A stretch of DNA of 64,000 bases from Paenibacillus silvisoli. GTDB taxonomy: Bacteria; Bacillota; Bacilli; Paenibacillales; Paenibacillaceae. Below the pieces are notes generated by a model. The model was given only the letters and a program-made list of their open reading frames with translations, did no database searches and had not been told where the DNA came from. Below, in pieces: positions 52,019 through 61,033 of the stretch. The position numbers were made by a program, and so were the translations under genes. The stretch lies in assembly GCF_030866765.1 (NCBI RefSeq), contig NZ_CP133017.1:4733501-4797500 (forward strand), given 5' to 3'. The first letter of the stretch is position 1. The number at the start of each line of letters is the position of its first letter.

Positions 52019-53818
52019 TTACTTGTATAGAGGCCCGAGCGCCGCGCAAGCACGATAGTCCGCGCCGACCGGCTCAATTCCGCCAAGCGCCGTCCAATAG
52101 CTCGGACGGAACACGCGGTCTTCCGGTACGTTGTGCATGCAGACCGGAATGCGAAGCATGGAAGCCAATGTGATCAGATCGCTGCCGACGTGGCCGTAGC
52201 TCACGGCCGCGTGGTTGGATCCCCAGTTATTCATCACGGTATAAACGTCTTTGAAGAGTCCTTCGCCTGTCAGGTTCGGCACGAACCAAGTCGTTGGCCA
52301 AGTCGGGTTGCTGCGCTGATCCAGCTTGTCGTGAACGTCGTCCGGCAGCTCGACCGTGTAGCCTTCCGCAATTTGCAGCACCGGCCCTACGCCTGCGATC
52401 AGGTTGATTCTCGCCATCGTTACCGGCATGCCTTCGCGGGTCGTAAAGTCTGTCGAGAAGCCGCCGCCGCGGAAGAAGTCGACCGCCGGGCACCATTCCG
52501 TCGCCTCCAAGCAAGCCTGAACCTCATCCTGCGTAATTTCCCAGTACGGCTTCATAACCGGCTGGCCGTCTCTCGTTTGACGTCCGGTTGCATCCAGTGC
52601 CGCCGGTCCCGAGTTGATCAGATGAATGACGCCGTTTGCGGCTTTGCCTTCCAGCTCGCGGCCCGTTACGCGTTTGACCGCATCCGGGCTCCAATACGTA
52701 CGAACGTCCGCGAAAATTTGCGCGGCATCCGTAAGCAGATGGCCGAAGAGCATCGTAATGCCGTTCAAGGTATCGTTCTCCGTAGCGACCATGTACGGCT
52801 CGCGGATTCCGTTCCAATCGAACGAGGAAGTCAGGATCGCTTCCATGAAGTCGCCGTTCGGGAAGAAGTCCGTCCAAGCGCGCTGTCCTTGGAAGCCAGC
52901 CGCGATGGCGTTGCGGCCGAGCGCTTCTTCGCCGTATCCGATCTCTGCGAGCTTCGGATTGCCGACCATCAGGTCGCGGGCGATCAGCGTCATTTTGACA
53001 ACCGTTCTCCAGTCGCCTTCCTTCTGCTCATCCGTCCGCTTCAGATGCTCCGGATTGACGTCCGCGCCCGGATTGCAGTTTTCCTTGACCCATTTTAGCG
53101 CGATCTCGAACTCTTCTTTATCGTAAATTTCAAGCTCCATCCGGCGGACGAACTCGGTCATATCGACATATTCGTTGCGAATGCCAAGGTAGCGCTGGAA
53201 GAACGTTTCGTCTACGATACAGCCCGCGATGCCCATCGACACGGAGCCCATCGACAGATAGGATTTTCCTTTCATCGTCGCGACCGCAAGGCCCGCCTTC
53301 GCGAATTGCAGCAGCTTCTGCTGAACGTCAGGCGTAATCTCGGTGTCGCCGATATCTTGAACATCGTGACCGTAGATCGAGAAAGCAGGCAATCCTTTTT
53401 GATTATGCGCGCCAAGCACGGCAGCCAAGTAAACCGCACCCGGACGCTCCGTGCCGTTGAAGCCCCAAATCGCTTTCGGGCGGGAAGGATGCGTATCCAT
53501 CGTTTCGGTCGGGTAACACCAGGATGGCGTGACCGAGATCGTGAGGCCGACATTTTCGCGGGAGAATTTCTCTTCCGCTTGCGCCGCTTCCGCCACGCCG
53601 CCGATGCAAGTATCGGCGATGACGCATTCCACCGGCTCGCCGTTGCTGTGACGCAGGTTCTCGCTCAGGAAGGCAGCGGCGTTGCGCGCCATTTCCATCG
53701 TTACTTCTTCCAGCGACTCCCGGATTCCGCCTCTGCGGCCGTCGATAATCGGACGAATTCCGATTTTCGGCATACTGCTCTGCAATCGATTCCATGTTGG
53801 GTTGGATTGGTTCGTCAT
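52019..53818 (-). CDS. fucI: FucI-type isomerase (L-fucose / D-arabinose isomerase)
   Basis: 599 residues, aligning end to end with E. coli FucI (591): [87 protein letters not shown] (metal/active-site Asp region), ECTEWCPA-like block and [16 protein letters not shown]. The Mn-dependent reaction opens and isomerises aldoses: L-fucose to L-fuculose, and D-arabinose to D-ribulose. No fuculokinase, fuculose-phosphate aldolase or fucosidase is encoded nearby. The neighbour is a ribulokinase, supporting a D-arabinose role. It follows the LacI gene by 48 bp. Confidence 0.95.
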   Translation of the reverse strand: MTNQSNPTWNRLQSSMPKIGIRPIIDGRRGGIRESLEEVTMEMARNAAAFLSENLRHSNGEPVECVIADTCIGGVAEAAQAEEKFSRENVGLTISVTPSWCYPTETMDTHPSRPKAIWGFNGTERPGAVYLAAVLGAHNQKGLPAFSIYGHDVQDIGDTEITPDVQQKLLQFAKAGLAVATMKGKSYLSMGSVSMGIAGCIVDETFFQRYLGIRNEYVDMTEFVRRMELEIYDKEEFEIALKWVKENCNPGADVNPEHLKRTDEQKEGDWRTVVKMTLIARDLMVGNPKLAEIGYGEEALGRNAIAAGFQGQRAWTDFFPNGDFMEAILTSSFDWNGIREPYMVATENDTLNGITMLFGHLLTDAAQIFADVRTYWSPDAVKRVTGRELEGKAANGVIHLINSGPAALDATGRQTRDGQPVMKPYWEITQDEVQACLEATEWCPAVDFFRGGGFSTDFTTREGMPVTMARINLIAGVGPVLQIAEGYTVELPDDVHDKLDQRSNPTWPTTWFVPNLTGEGLFKDVYTVMNNWGSNHAAVSYGHVGSDLITLASMLRIPVCMHNVPEDRVFRPSYWTALGGIEPVGADYRACAALGPLYK

Positions 53819-53866
53819 GTTCTCATCCTCCTGGGTTATGAGGCCGTAACGCGACGGCCTATATGA

Positions 53867-54871
53867 TTATAATTGGTTGATCTCGTTATGGAACACTTCA
53901 TACAGAGGCTTGCTTTGCGGTTCGTCCTTGCGAATGCGGCCGAGCAAAATTTCGCCTGCCTTCTGTCCCATTTCGTAAGGGCGCTGATCAATATAATATA
54001 AGCCGGGATTTTTGAGCAAAGCCCCCGCTTCGACCTCACCGAATGAGGCAACCGCGATGTCGTCGGGAATTTTCAGCCCGCTGCGCACGATTTCGAGAAG
54101 CACGCCTAAGCTCATGCGGTTGTTCAGCGATACGATGGCCGTCGGCCTCTGGTCCGCCGCCAAAAACTTGCGAACCGCGCGAATCCCGTCCTCGACGGAA
54201 AAGTCTCCGTTGTATATGAGCGGATTCGGCTCCAGCCCGAATTCCTTCATCGCCTTCAGCACGCCCGCGTAACGCTCGCGTCCGGTGCTTACCCGGCTCG
54301 GACCGTTCACGACGCCGATACTGACGTGTCCGGCTTCCAGCAGCTTTCTCGTCAGGCGGCTTGCGCCGTCAATGTTGTCTTCCGTTACCTGATCCAGCTT
54401 GCTTCCCGTCTCCGTCGACTTCAGCTTCCGGTCGATCAGGACGATCGGGATGCCGGAGCTCGAGAGCCTTTCCAGAATCGGATCGTTGTCGCCGGATGTC
54501 GCCAGCACGACCGCGTCGACCCGCTTCTCCTGCATAAGCTGGAGCAGCTGGCTTTCCTTCTTCGGATTCTCGTCGGAGCTGCAGAACGTAAGCTGGAACC
54601 CTTCCGGGCCGACGACGTCTTCGATGCCCCTCGATATCCCCATGAAATAGGGGTTCGAAATGTCCGGCACGATCACGCCGATCGTAAACGTTTTGTCCTG
54701 TTTCAGACTTCTGGCGATTGCGCTCGGCTGATAATTCAACCGCTTGACTGCTTCCAGCACCCGGTTCTTCACTTCTTCGCTTACGAAACCGCTGTCATTC
54801 AACACTCTGGAAACCGTCGCCGTCGATACTTCAGCTTCAGAAGCCACTTGCTTGATCGTTGCTTTGGACAA
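53867..54871 (-). CDS. LacI-family regulator (cluster 5' end)
   Basis: 334 residues from a TTG start with GAGGTGAG 8 nt ahead. The LacI HTH (ATIKQVASEAEVSTATVSRVLND) and hinge (YQPSAIARSLK) are followed by an effector domain (FTIGVIVPDISNPYFMGIS, VDAVVLATSGDND, RPTAIVSLNNRMSLG, IAVASFGEVEAGALL). It heads the 17.6-kb minus-strand cluster. A perfect palindromic operator lies 56 bp upstream (54927-54952), overlapping its -35, so autoregulation and control of fucI-araB are likely. The inducer may be D-arabinose, D-ribulose or an arabinan oligosaccharide. Confidence 0.95.
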   Translation of the reverse strand: MSKATIKQVASEAEVSTATVSRVLNDSGFVSEEVKNRVLEAVKRLNYQPSAIARSLKQDKTFTIGVIVPDISNPYFMGISRGIEDVVGPEGFQLTFCSSDENPKKESQLLQLMQEKRVDAVVLATSGDNDPILERLSSSGIPIVLIDRKLKSTETGSKLDQVTEDNIDGASRLTRKLLEAGHVSIGVVNGPSRVSTGRERYAGVLKAMKEFGLEPNPLIYNGDFSVEDGIRAVRKFLAADQRPTAIVSLNNRMSLGVLLEIVRSGLKIPDDIAVASFGEVEAGALLKNPGLYYIDQRPYEMGQKAGEILLGRIRKDEPQSKPLYEVFHNEINQL

Positions 54872-54926
54872 AACCGCTCACCTCAACTTGCAATACCCAT
54901 TGCATAATGTCATGTTGTCGTCTGTG

Positions 54927-54952
54927 TGTAATCGTTTACGTAAACGATTACA
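54927..54952 (-). promoter_or_regulatory. perfect 26-bp LacI operator at head of the cluster
   Basis: Perfect inverted repeat of TGTAATCGTTTAC against its complement. It reads as two overlapping TGTAATCGTTTACG sites. On the minus strand a TTACAC -35 lies at its end and CATTAT follows after 16 bp as -10, so repressor binding would block the promoter. Confidence 0.85.
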
Positions 54953-54988
54953 TGGATATCTTAATCGATGGAGAACGTTTCCGTCAAC

Positions 54989-55043
54989 GGGTTTTTATAA
55001 AAAAACCCAAAAGAAGAACCGCCCACATAAAGGGCGGCTTTCT
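54989..55043. terminator. two small hairpins, possible terminator or insulator
   Basis: GGGTTTTT / AAAAACCC (54989-55008) and CCGCCC / GGGCGG (55019-55037), the latter followed by CTTTCT on plus. No gene on either strand ends here, so the role is unclear. They may insulate the LacI promoter. Confidence 0.4.
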
Positions 55044-55119
55044 GATTGTAGGGAAACCCTGATGCTGCCGGGCTGGCGGGCTTGGCGCTAGCGCGTGGCG
55101 GCAGCGTGGGCGAGCGCTT

Positions 55120-55315
55120 GAACCATCTAACGGTTGCCACGGCGGTTATTTGCTCAAAAACGGCCCTTTTTGACAGCTAACGGTTGCCACAGCGCTTATT
55201 GGGCTCCAATTGGCACCATTGGGTGCAGAAATCGCCAAATAGCGTCGCTGGCAACCGTTAGAATTTCTAACAGGCTTTTCTTGGCGAAATAGCGTGCGTG
55301 GCAACCGTTAGCGTA
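55120..55315. repeat. TAACGGTTGCC-family repeats, locus C
   Basis: CTAACGGTTGCCAC at 55127 and 55177 (50 bp apart) and the inverse TGGCAACCGTTAG ending near 55260 and 55310 (50 bp apart), with AAATAGCG or GCGCTTATT beside each. This gives a head-to-head arrangement of two pairs. It continues into a GC-rich stretch (55316-55500) in which I see no feature. Confidence 0.8.
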
Positions 55316-55505
55316 TTCGCCTCGACGTTCTCGGCGAGCCCCGGCCGCCAGCTGCTAGCCGGACTACGAGCGGACCCGCGATTCCAGCCCAACCGAGCAG
55401 CGCGCAGCACCTTGGCTGGAATCCCTCAGCGGCAACAATGACTCCCTCGACGGCGAGCCGCTTCACTCTTCGTCCGTGCTCTTCAGACGGCTCAGCGAGG
55501 CTATT

Positions 55506-56251
55506 TGTACGATTTTTCGTACAATCCGGGCCGCCCAGCCTTCTCTGCGAGGCCATTTGTACGATTTTTCGTACAATCCGGTCCGCCTAGACGTCTCTGC
55601 GAGCCCATTTGTACGATTTTTCGTACAATCCGGGCCGCCCAGCTTTCTCTGCGAGCCCATTTGTACGATTTTTCGTACAATCCAGGCCGCCCAGCCTTCT
55701 CTGCGAGGCCATTTGTACGATATTTCGTACAATCCGATCCGCCCAGCCGGCTCTGCGAGGCCATTTGTACGATTTTTCGTACAATCCGGGCCGCCCAACC
55801 TTCTCTGCGAGCCCATTTGTACGATTTTTCGTACAATCCGGTCCGCCCAGCCTTCTCTGCGAGCCCATTTGTACGATTTTTCGTACAATCCGGTCCGCCC
55901 AGCCGGCTCTGCGAGGCCGTTTGTACGATTTTTCGTACAATCCGATCCGCCCAGCCTTCTCTGCGAGCCCATTTGTACCATTTTTCGTACAATCCGATCC
56001 GCCTAGCCGGCTCTGCGAGGCCATTTGTACGATTTTTCGTACAATCCGGTCCGCCCAGCCTTCTCTGCGAGGCCATTTGTACGATTTTTCGTACAATCCG
56101 GTCCGCCCAGCCTTCTCTGCGAGCCCATTTGTACGATTTTTCGTACAATCCGGGCCGCCCAGCCTTCTCTGCGAGGCCATTTGTACGATTTTTCGTACAA
56201 TCCGGGCCGCCTAGCCGGCTCTGCGAGGCCATTTGTACGATTTTTCGTACC
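55506..56251. repeat. phased palindrome array 2 (15 units, 52-bp period)
   Basis: TGTACGATTTTTCGTACA-type palindromes start at 55506, 55558, 55610, 55662, 55714, 55766, 55818, 55870, 55922, 55974, 56026, 56078, 56130, 56182 and 56234, every step exactly 52 bp. The 34-bp interval (ATCCGGNCCGCCCAGCC followed by TCTGCGAGSCCATT) is conserved with a few alternating variants (CTTCT / CGGCT). One unit has a changed base in the left arm (55974), one in the loop, and the last is clipped. Because 52 is not a multiple of 3 and the unit lacks stops, all frames stay open over hundreds of bases. Confidence 0.95.
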
Positions 56252-56301
56252 CAGCCTTCTATGGGCCGCAAAATCCATCATTTCCTATTCGAATCTCAAG
56301 C

Positions 56302-58491
56302 TCATTCCTCGCGCAGCACGAACAGCACGCTCTTGAAGTCGCCCTGCAGATTCGGGATCGAGAGACCGTAATGCATGAGCTCATCCCCGCCATACAACTG
56401 GCCGTCTTGTTCCAACCGATAGAGCTTCGCAGGATCCAGCCCTCTTAGTTGGAGCCTGTTCATCGGGCCGTTCGGTACGCCCAGCACGCGGAAATAGGCG
56501 GCGAACGCTTCTTTCTTGTCCTCCGATACGAACATCCAAGCCGTGTTATTGCCTTCAAACGGGCTCATGAGACGATAAAAGTCGCCGAATTGGATCAGAT
56601 GGCGCAGCGCTTTATACTGCTCCACTTGATGGCTGACCTCCGACTTTTCCGCTTCGGTGAGCTTCGTCAGATCGAGCTCGTAGCCGAAATTGCCGGACAT
56701 GGCGACATGGCCGCGCGTTTCGAATGGCGTGATCCGCTGTACTTGATGATTCGGCACGGCCGAAACATGCGCGCCCATGGCGCTTGCCGGGTAAACGATC
56801 GACGTGCCGTATTGAATTTTGAGCCGCTCCACCGCATCCGTATCATCGCTTGTCCACGTTTGCGGCATGTAATGCAGCATGCCCGGATCGAACCGCCCGC
56901 CGCCGCCGGAGCAGCTCTCGAACAAAATCTGCGGGAAGCGCGACGTAATCCGCTCCATCACATCATAGAGCCCGAGCATATAACGGTGAGCCGTCTCGCG
57001 CTGGCGTTCCGCAGGAAGAAGCTCCGAGCCGATTTCGGTCATGTTGCGGTTCATATCCCACTTCACGTACGTAATCGGCGCAGCATCCAACACCGCGCTT
57101 ATCGATTCCACGATATAGTCGCACACATCCGAGCGCGAAAGATCCAGAATCAGCTGCCGGCGCCCTTGGGTCCGGCTCCGGTCAGGCACATGAAGACACC
57201 AATTCGGATGGCTGCGGTACAGCTCGCTGTCCGGCGATACCATCTCCGGCTCGAACCATAGGCCGAACTGCATGCCGCCGGAAGTGATTGCGTCCCCCAG
57301 ACTGCCAAGCCCTTCAGGCAGCTTGACGCGGTCAACGACCCAGTCCCCAAGCGAGCAGTTGTCGCTGTTGCGCTTGCCGAACCAGCCGTCATCCAGCACG
57401 AAAAGCTCGATGCCCAGCTCTTGACCGGCCTTGGCGATCTCCAATATTTTGCCGGCGTTGAAATTGAAGTAGGTCGCTTCCCAGTTGTTGACCAGAATCG
57501 GGCGAGCCTCGTCGCGGAATTCGCCGCGGCACAAACGCGTCCGGTACAACCGGTGATACGTGCGCGACATGCCGCCAAGCCCTTCGCTGGAGCGGACCAT
57601 CACCGCCTCCGGCGTCTGGAAGCTTTCGCCCGGTTCGAGGAGCCAGCTAAAGTCCATCGGCTGAATGCCGATGCTCACCCGCGAAGTGCCGAACTGGTCC
57701 GCCTCGGCTTGCGCCAGAAAGCTGCCGCTGTACACGAGACTGAAGCCATAAACCTCGCCCGTTTCCTCGGAAGCGCCGCGGGACATGAGGGCCAGGAACG
57801 GATTTTGCTGATGGCTGCTCGAGCCCCGCTTGCTGTCGATCCGGTTGATCCCTGGTACTAGCGGGCGCTTGAAAATATGACGCTCGCGGGTCCAAGCCCC
57901 AGACAACTGCAGCATTTCGAATTCCGCATGCGAGAAATCGACGCTTGCGCTCAAAGCCCGATTCAAGGTGATCGCGCTGCTGCCGTTGTTCTCGAAGCGA
58001 GCCGAACGAATAACCGCATCTAGGTTGTTGTATACCGTGTACAGCAGCACGACGCTCAAACCGGTCAGCTTATCCACTAGCCAAAGCTCCAGCGTATCGG
58101 CTTCCTCCGGCTGCTCCACATAGGTCGCAGGGAGCCCTTTCAGCTTCGGCTTTCCTTTGGTGATCGCATGACCGCTGTAGCGTAAATCCGTTACCGTGCT
58201 GCCATTCGCAAACTGCGCCTCGAACACCGGCTCCCGGTAATCGCCCGTGCCGTACGACGGAAACTCCTGCGGCAGCGTATCGAAAGCGAACGATTCGTCG
58301 CCAGCGATAAAATTCGGGTGAAACGAGCATCTCGCAACGCTCCGCAGACGGCTGGCGAACCGTTCCGCCGACAGCTTCGGCCCCCAGTAGATATGCGCGG
58401 GATACAACCCTTTGGCAAGCTCAACGATATAGCTGGATGCGCTCGTTTGCAGATGGAATTGCTGTTTGGCCTCATCGAAATAGATTGGCAT
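56302..58491 (-). CDS. GH36 alpha-galactosidase
   Basis: 729 residues, full-length GH36 without signal peptide. The N-terminal beta-supersandwich (1-330) is followed by a (beta/alpha)8 barrel: LFVLDDGWFGKRNSD, GLWFEPEMVSPDSELY, nucleophile Asp479 in YVKWDMNRNM, ESCSGGGGRFDPG and acid/base Asp near 549 in TWTSDDTDAVER. A C-terminal beta domain closes it. It releases terminal alpha-galactose from raffinose-family sugars or galactomannan in the cytoplasm. It is monocistronic. No terminator follows the stop; the transcript runs straight into palindrome array 2. Confidence 0.95.
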   Translation of the reverse strand: MPIYFDEAKQQFHLQTSASSYIVELAKGLYPAHIYWGPKLSAERFASRLRSVARCSFHPNFIAGDESFAFDTLPQEFPSYGTGDYREPVFEAQFANGSTVTDLRYSGHAITKGKPKLKGLPATYVEQPEEADTLELWLVDKLTGLSVVLLYTVYNNLDAVIRSARFENNGSSAITLNRALSASVDFSHAEFEMLQLSGAWTRERHIFKRPLVPGINRIDSKRGSSSHQQNPFLALMSRGASEETGEVYGFSLVYSGSFLAQAEADQFGTSRVSIGIQPMDFSWLLEPGESFQTPEAVMVRSSEGLGGMSRTYHRLYRTRLCRGEFRDEARPILVNNWEATYFNFNAGKILEIAKAGQELGIELFVLDDGWFGKRNSDNCSLGDWVVDRVKLPEGLGSLGDAITSGGMQFGLWFEPEMVSPDSELYRSHPNWCLHVPDRSRTQGRRQLILDLSRSDVCDYIVESISAVLDAAPITYVKWDMNRNMTEIGSELLPAERQRETAHRYMLGLYDVMERITSRFPQILFESCSGGGGRFDPGMLHYMPQTWTSDDTDAVERLKIQYGTSIVYPASAMGAHVSAVPNHQVQRITPFETRGHVAMSGNFGYELDLTKLTEAEKSEVSHQVEQYKALRHLIQFGDFYRLMSPFEGNNTAWMFVSEDKKEAFAAYFRVLGVPNGPMNRLQLRGLDPAKLYRLEQDGQLYGGDELMHYGLSIPNLQGDFKSVLFVLREE

Positions 58492-58612
58492 AATGGCCTC
58501 CTACGAAGTGTACTAGTAATCTGTATTCAGTATATAAGCCAATGTGAAATCATTCCAGCCGAAAATCAGACCGAAAATCCGATAGGAACTTCACCTTTAC
58601 GCTGGCTTCGCA

Positions 58613-58648
58613 TTAAAAAAGCAGCGGATCAAGTAGATCAGCTGCTTT
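58613..58648 (-). terminator. terminator of the WGxxGxxG gene
   Basis: On the minus strand, AAAGCAGC (inner GATC pairing) GCTGCTTT is followed by TTTAAT. Confidence 0.8.
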
Positions 58649-58678
58649 ATTTCGAGAGAGTATTCAGCTAGTGTACGC

Positions 58679-59023
58679 TTATCTTGCATCACCGTGTTCA
58701 CGGTTGCGGCTTCTCAAGCCTGCCAAGCCAATCAACCCTAGAAGCCCAAGCCATCCCCAGTCCATATCGTTGTCATTGTCAGCCAAAGCAGTAGCTCTGT
58801 AATTGCCGCCATTATTTAACGCTGTTCCGTTGTTTAGCGAAGATGCATTATAGGTATTGGTTCTCGCTTGGTCGGTACTCTGCGTGCGAATTCCGGTACC
58901 TAACATTCCGCCCTCGTTTGTGGTGGATCCGTTTGTCGTTGTTCCGGCCGCGTTTGCAGCGCCCATTCCCAACATTAAAGTAAGACAACTAACCGCCGCG
59001 AATGAACAAATTGCTTTTTTCAT
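58679..59023 (-). CDS. WGxxGxxG-type small secreted protein
   Basis: 114 residues. The signal peptide (LTLMLGMGAANA, about 1-26) precedes an Asn/Thr/Gly-rich low-complexity middle and a DNDNDMDW acidic stretch. A C-terminal hydrophobic helix, WGWLGLLGLIGLAGL, then ends in basic RSRNREHGDAR. This tripartite tail (WGxxGxxG, helix, Arg cluster) looks like a sorting signal of the CTERM kind. The function is unknown. It is monocistronic, with terminator. Confidence 0.8.
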   Translation of the reverse strand: MKKAICSFAAVSCLTLMLGMGAANAAGTTTNGSTTNEGGMLGTGIRTQSTDQARTNTYNASSLNNGTALNNGGNYRATALADNDNDMDWGWLGLLGLIGLAGLRSRNREHGDAR

Positions 59024-59261
59024 TGAGCATCACACCTTTGAGTGAGATTGTTTTGATATGCAAAGTTTAACCTCGGCATCAGATTTTATGCAGATCGACA
59101 TTACATTTAAATCCATATAATTTTTAGAAGATAGGAAAACGAGCCTTACACCCCAATGAAGTATACCGCTGTCTTGAGGCTAAACAACGCGGATAATTCC
59201 CCCTCTTGCGAGTAACATTAAACGTCAAGGATAAATCTTTACTCGAGGTGGGTTGGCCGTC

Positions 59262-60944
59262 ATGTCAGTACATTCCGGGCAAGACCGAATTTCAATAGCC
59301 GCCCTTGGCGGCGTGAACGAGATCGGCAAAAATATGTACGTCATTCAATATAACGAAGATATTATCGTGGTGGATAGCGGATCCAAATTTCCGGACGAAA
59401 GCTTGCTTGGCATTGACCTCATCATTCCGGACATTACATATTTGCTGGAGAACCAGGATAAAGTGCGGGGCTTGGTTGTGACCCATGGGCATGAAGACCA
59501 TATCGGTGGCGTGCCTTACATCATTAAGCAGCTCAACATGCCGATTTACGCGACAAGTCTCACGCTTGGACTAATCCGAGGAAAGCTTCAAGAGCACGGA
59601 TTGCTCCAACGAACGAAGCTTAAACAAATCGATTCCAATTCCGAGCTCACTTTAGGCTCCGTAGCGGTTCGTTTCTTCCGTACCAATCACAGCATCCCCG
59701 ATTGTCTAGGCATCGCTTTCGAAACGCCTCTCGGGACGGTCGTACATACCGGCGATTTCAAGTTCGATCTGACGCCGGTAAACGAACAATATGCGGATAT
59801 CCATAAGATGGCCGAGATCGGGAAGAATGGCGTTCTTGCGCTTCTATCCGAGAGCACGAATGCCGAAAGGCCGGGCTTTACGCCATCCGAGCGTCTTGTC
59901 GGCGGGCATATCGAAGAGGCGTTTCAGAAAGCGCGCGGCAAAATATTTCTATCTACCTTTGCCTCCAATGTTCATCGGATTCAACAGGTGATCGATGCGG
60001 CAGCGAAGACGAATCGCAGATTGATTTTGCTGGGCAAAAGCATGGTCAACGTCGTCGGCATCGCCTCTTCGCTCGGTTACCTTAGGGTGCCGGACGGGAT
60101 GCTCGTAGAGCCTATAGACTGCGCGAAGTATCCGCCGCACAGACTGGTCATCCTTTGCACCGGAAGCCAAGGTGAGCCTATGGCAGCGCTGGCCCGGTTA
60201 GCCAATGGAAGTCAGAGAAATATTCAGGTTGAGCCTGGCGATACCGTTATTTTGGCGTCTTCCCCTATTCCCGGAAACGAGCGCAATGTAGGACGTATCG
60301 TGGATCTGCTGTTCGAGAAAAAAGCGCATGTCATTTATGGTTCAAGCACGGTAACGGGAATGCACGTATCGGGTCACGCCAGCCAAGAGGAATTGAAGCT
60401 CATGCTCACGCTAATGAAGCCCAAATTCTTTATTCCGATCCACGGGGAATACCGGATGCTGCAGCTGCACCGCCAGCTGGCGGAGGCCGTGGGCGTTGAT
60501 CCTGCGAATATTTTCATCGTCAAAAATGGGGATGTAATCGATATCGACGCCTCCGAAGCTCGTCAGGAGCGAAAAATTCCGAACGGGAATACGCTCGTCG
60601 ACGGACTGGGCATCGGCGATGTAGGCCAAATCGTGCTGCGGGACCGCAAAGTATTGTCGGAGGACGGCATTCTGATCATCGTCGTGTCTGTCGCGAAGTC
60701 GGATAACAGCGTTTTGTCGGGACCCGACATTATTTCGCGCGGATTTGTCTATGTGCGGGAGTCCGAGGGACTTATCGAAGAAATGCAGCGGATTGCCCGC
60801 ACATCGATTACGCAGCTGCAAGGCGCCAAAGCGAATGCCGACTGGAACGACTATAAACAGACGCTTAGAGAAGCGATCGGGAAGTTTGTATACACCTACA
60901 CGAAAAGACGGCCTATGATCCTTCCGATCATTATCCAGCTTTGA
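59262..60944 (+). CDS. ribonuclease J (RNase J1/J2 family)
   Basis: 560 residues from the ATG at 59262 (GAGGTGG 10 nt ahead; the TTG at 59253 is too close to it). The metallo-beta-lactamase motif is THGHEDHIGG (His75, His77, Asp79, His80), with HTGDFKFDLTP. The beta-CASP part has LLSESTNAERPG, FLSTFASNVHRIQQ, GSQGEPMAAL, HVSGHASQEELK and IPIHGEYRM. The C-terminal domain (about 450-560) is complete. It degrades and matures RNA from the 5' end, including 16S rRNA in Bacilli. It is convergent with the rRNA operon. Whether it is J1, J2 or an extra copy cannot be decided here. Confidence 0.95.
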   Translation: MSVHSGQDRISIAALGGVNEIGKNMYVIQYNEDIIVVDSGSKFPDESLLGIDLIIPDITYLLENQDKVRGLVVTHGHEDHIGGVPYIIKQLNMPIYATSLTLGLIRGKLQEHGLLQRTKLKQIDSNSELTLGSVAVRFFRTNHSIPDCLGIAFETPLGTVVHTGDFKFDLTPVNEQYADIHKMAEIGKNGVLALLSESTNAERPGFTPSERLVGGHIEEAFQKARGKIFLSTFASNVHRIQQVIDAAAKTNRRLILLGKSMVNVVGIASSLGYLRVPDGMLVEPIDCAKYPPHRLVILCTGSQGEPMAALARLANGSQRNIQVEPGDTVILASSPIPGNERNVGRIVDLLFEKKAHVIYGSSTVTGMHVSGHASQEELKLMLTLMKPKFFIPIHGEYRMLQLHRQLAEAVGVDPANIFIVKNGDVIDIDASEARQERKIPNGNTLVDGLGIGDVGQIVLRDRKVLSEDGILIIVVSVAKSDNSVLSGPDIISRGFVYVRESEGLIEEMQRIARTSITQLQGAKANADWNDYKQTLREAIGKFVYTYTKRRPMILPIIIQL

Positions 60945-60995
60945 GTCGCGGCGCTTCTAACGAATCCTAAAATCGAGAAAATAAGCGCTATACAA

Positions 60996-61030
60996 CAAAA
61001 AAACCGACCATATGAATATGGTCGGTCTTT
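60996..61030 (-). terminator. rRNA operon terminator
   Basis: An 11-bp stem, ACCGACCATAT / ATATGGTCGGT, with a 2-nt loop is followed on the minus strand by TTTTTTTG. It may weakly serve RNase J on plus. Confidence 0.9.
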
Positions 61031-61033
61031 CGT

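Noticed and set aside
50336..53818. Classical L-arabinose (araBAD) or L-fucose operon
   Set aside because: AraA, AraD, FucK and FucA are absent, and the surrounding GH172/DUF4185 genes fit D-arabinose better. Not excluded experimentally.
55506..56251. CRISPR array
   Set aside because: The short palindromes are evenly spaced but the intervals are conserved copies, not unique spacers, and no cas genes are present.
55476..56371. Several open frames of 170-290 codons on both strands within palindrome array 2
   Set aside because: All frames are open because the 52-bp unit has no stop codon and shifts frame each copy. The predicted proteins are just the repeat read in three phases, with no ribosome site.
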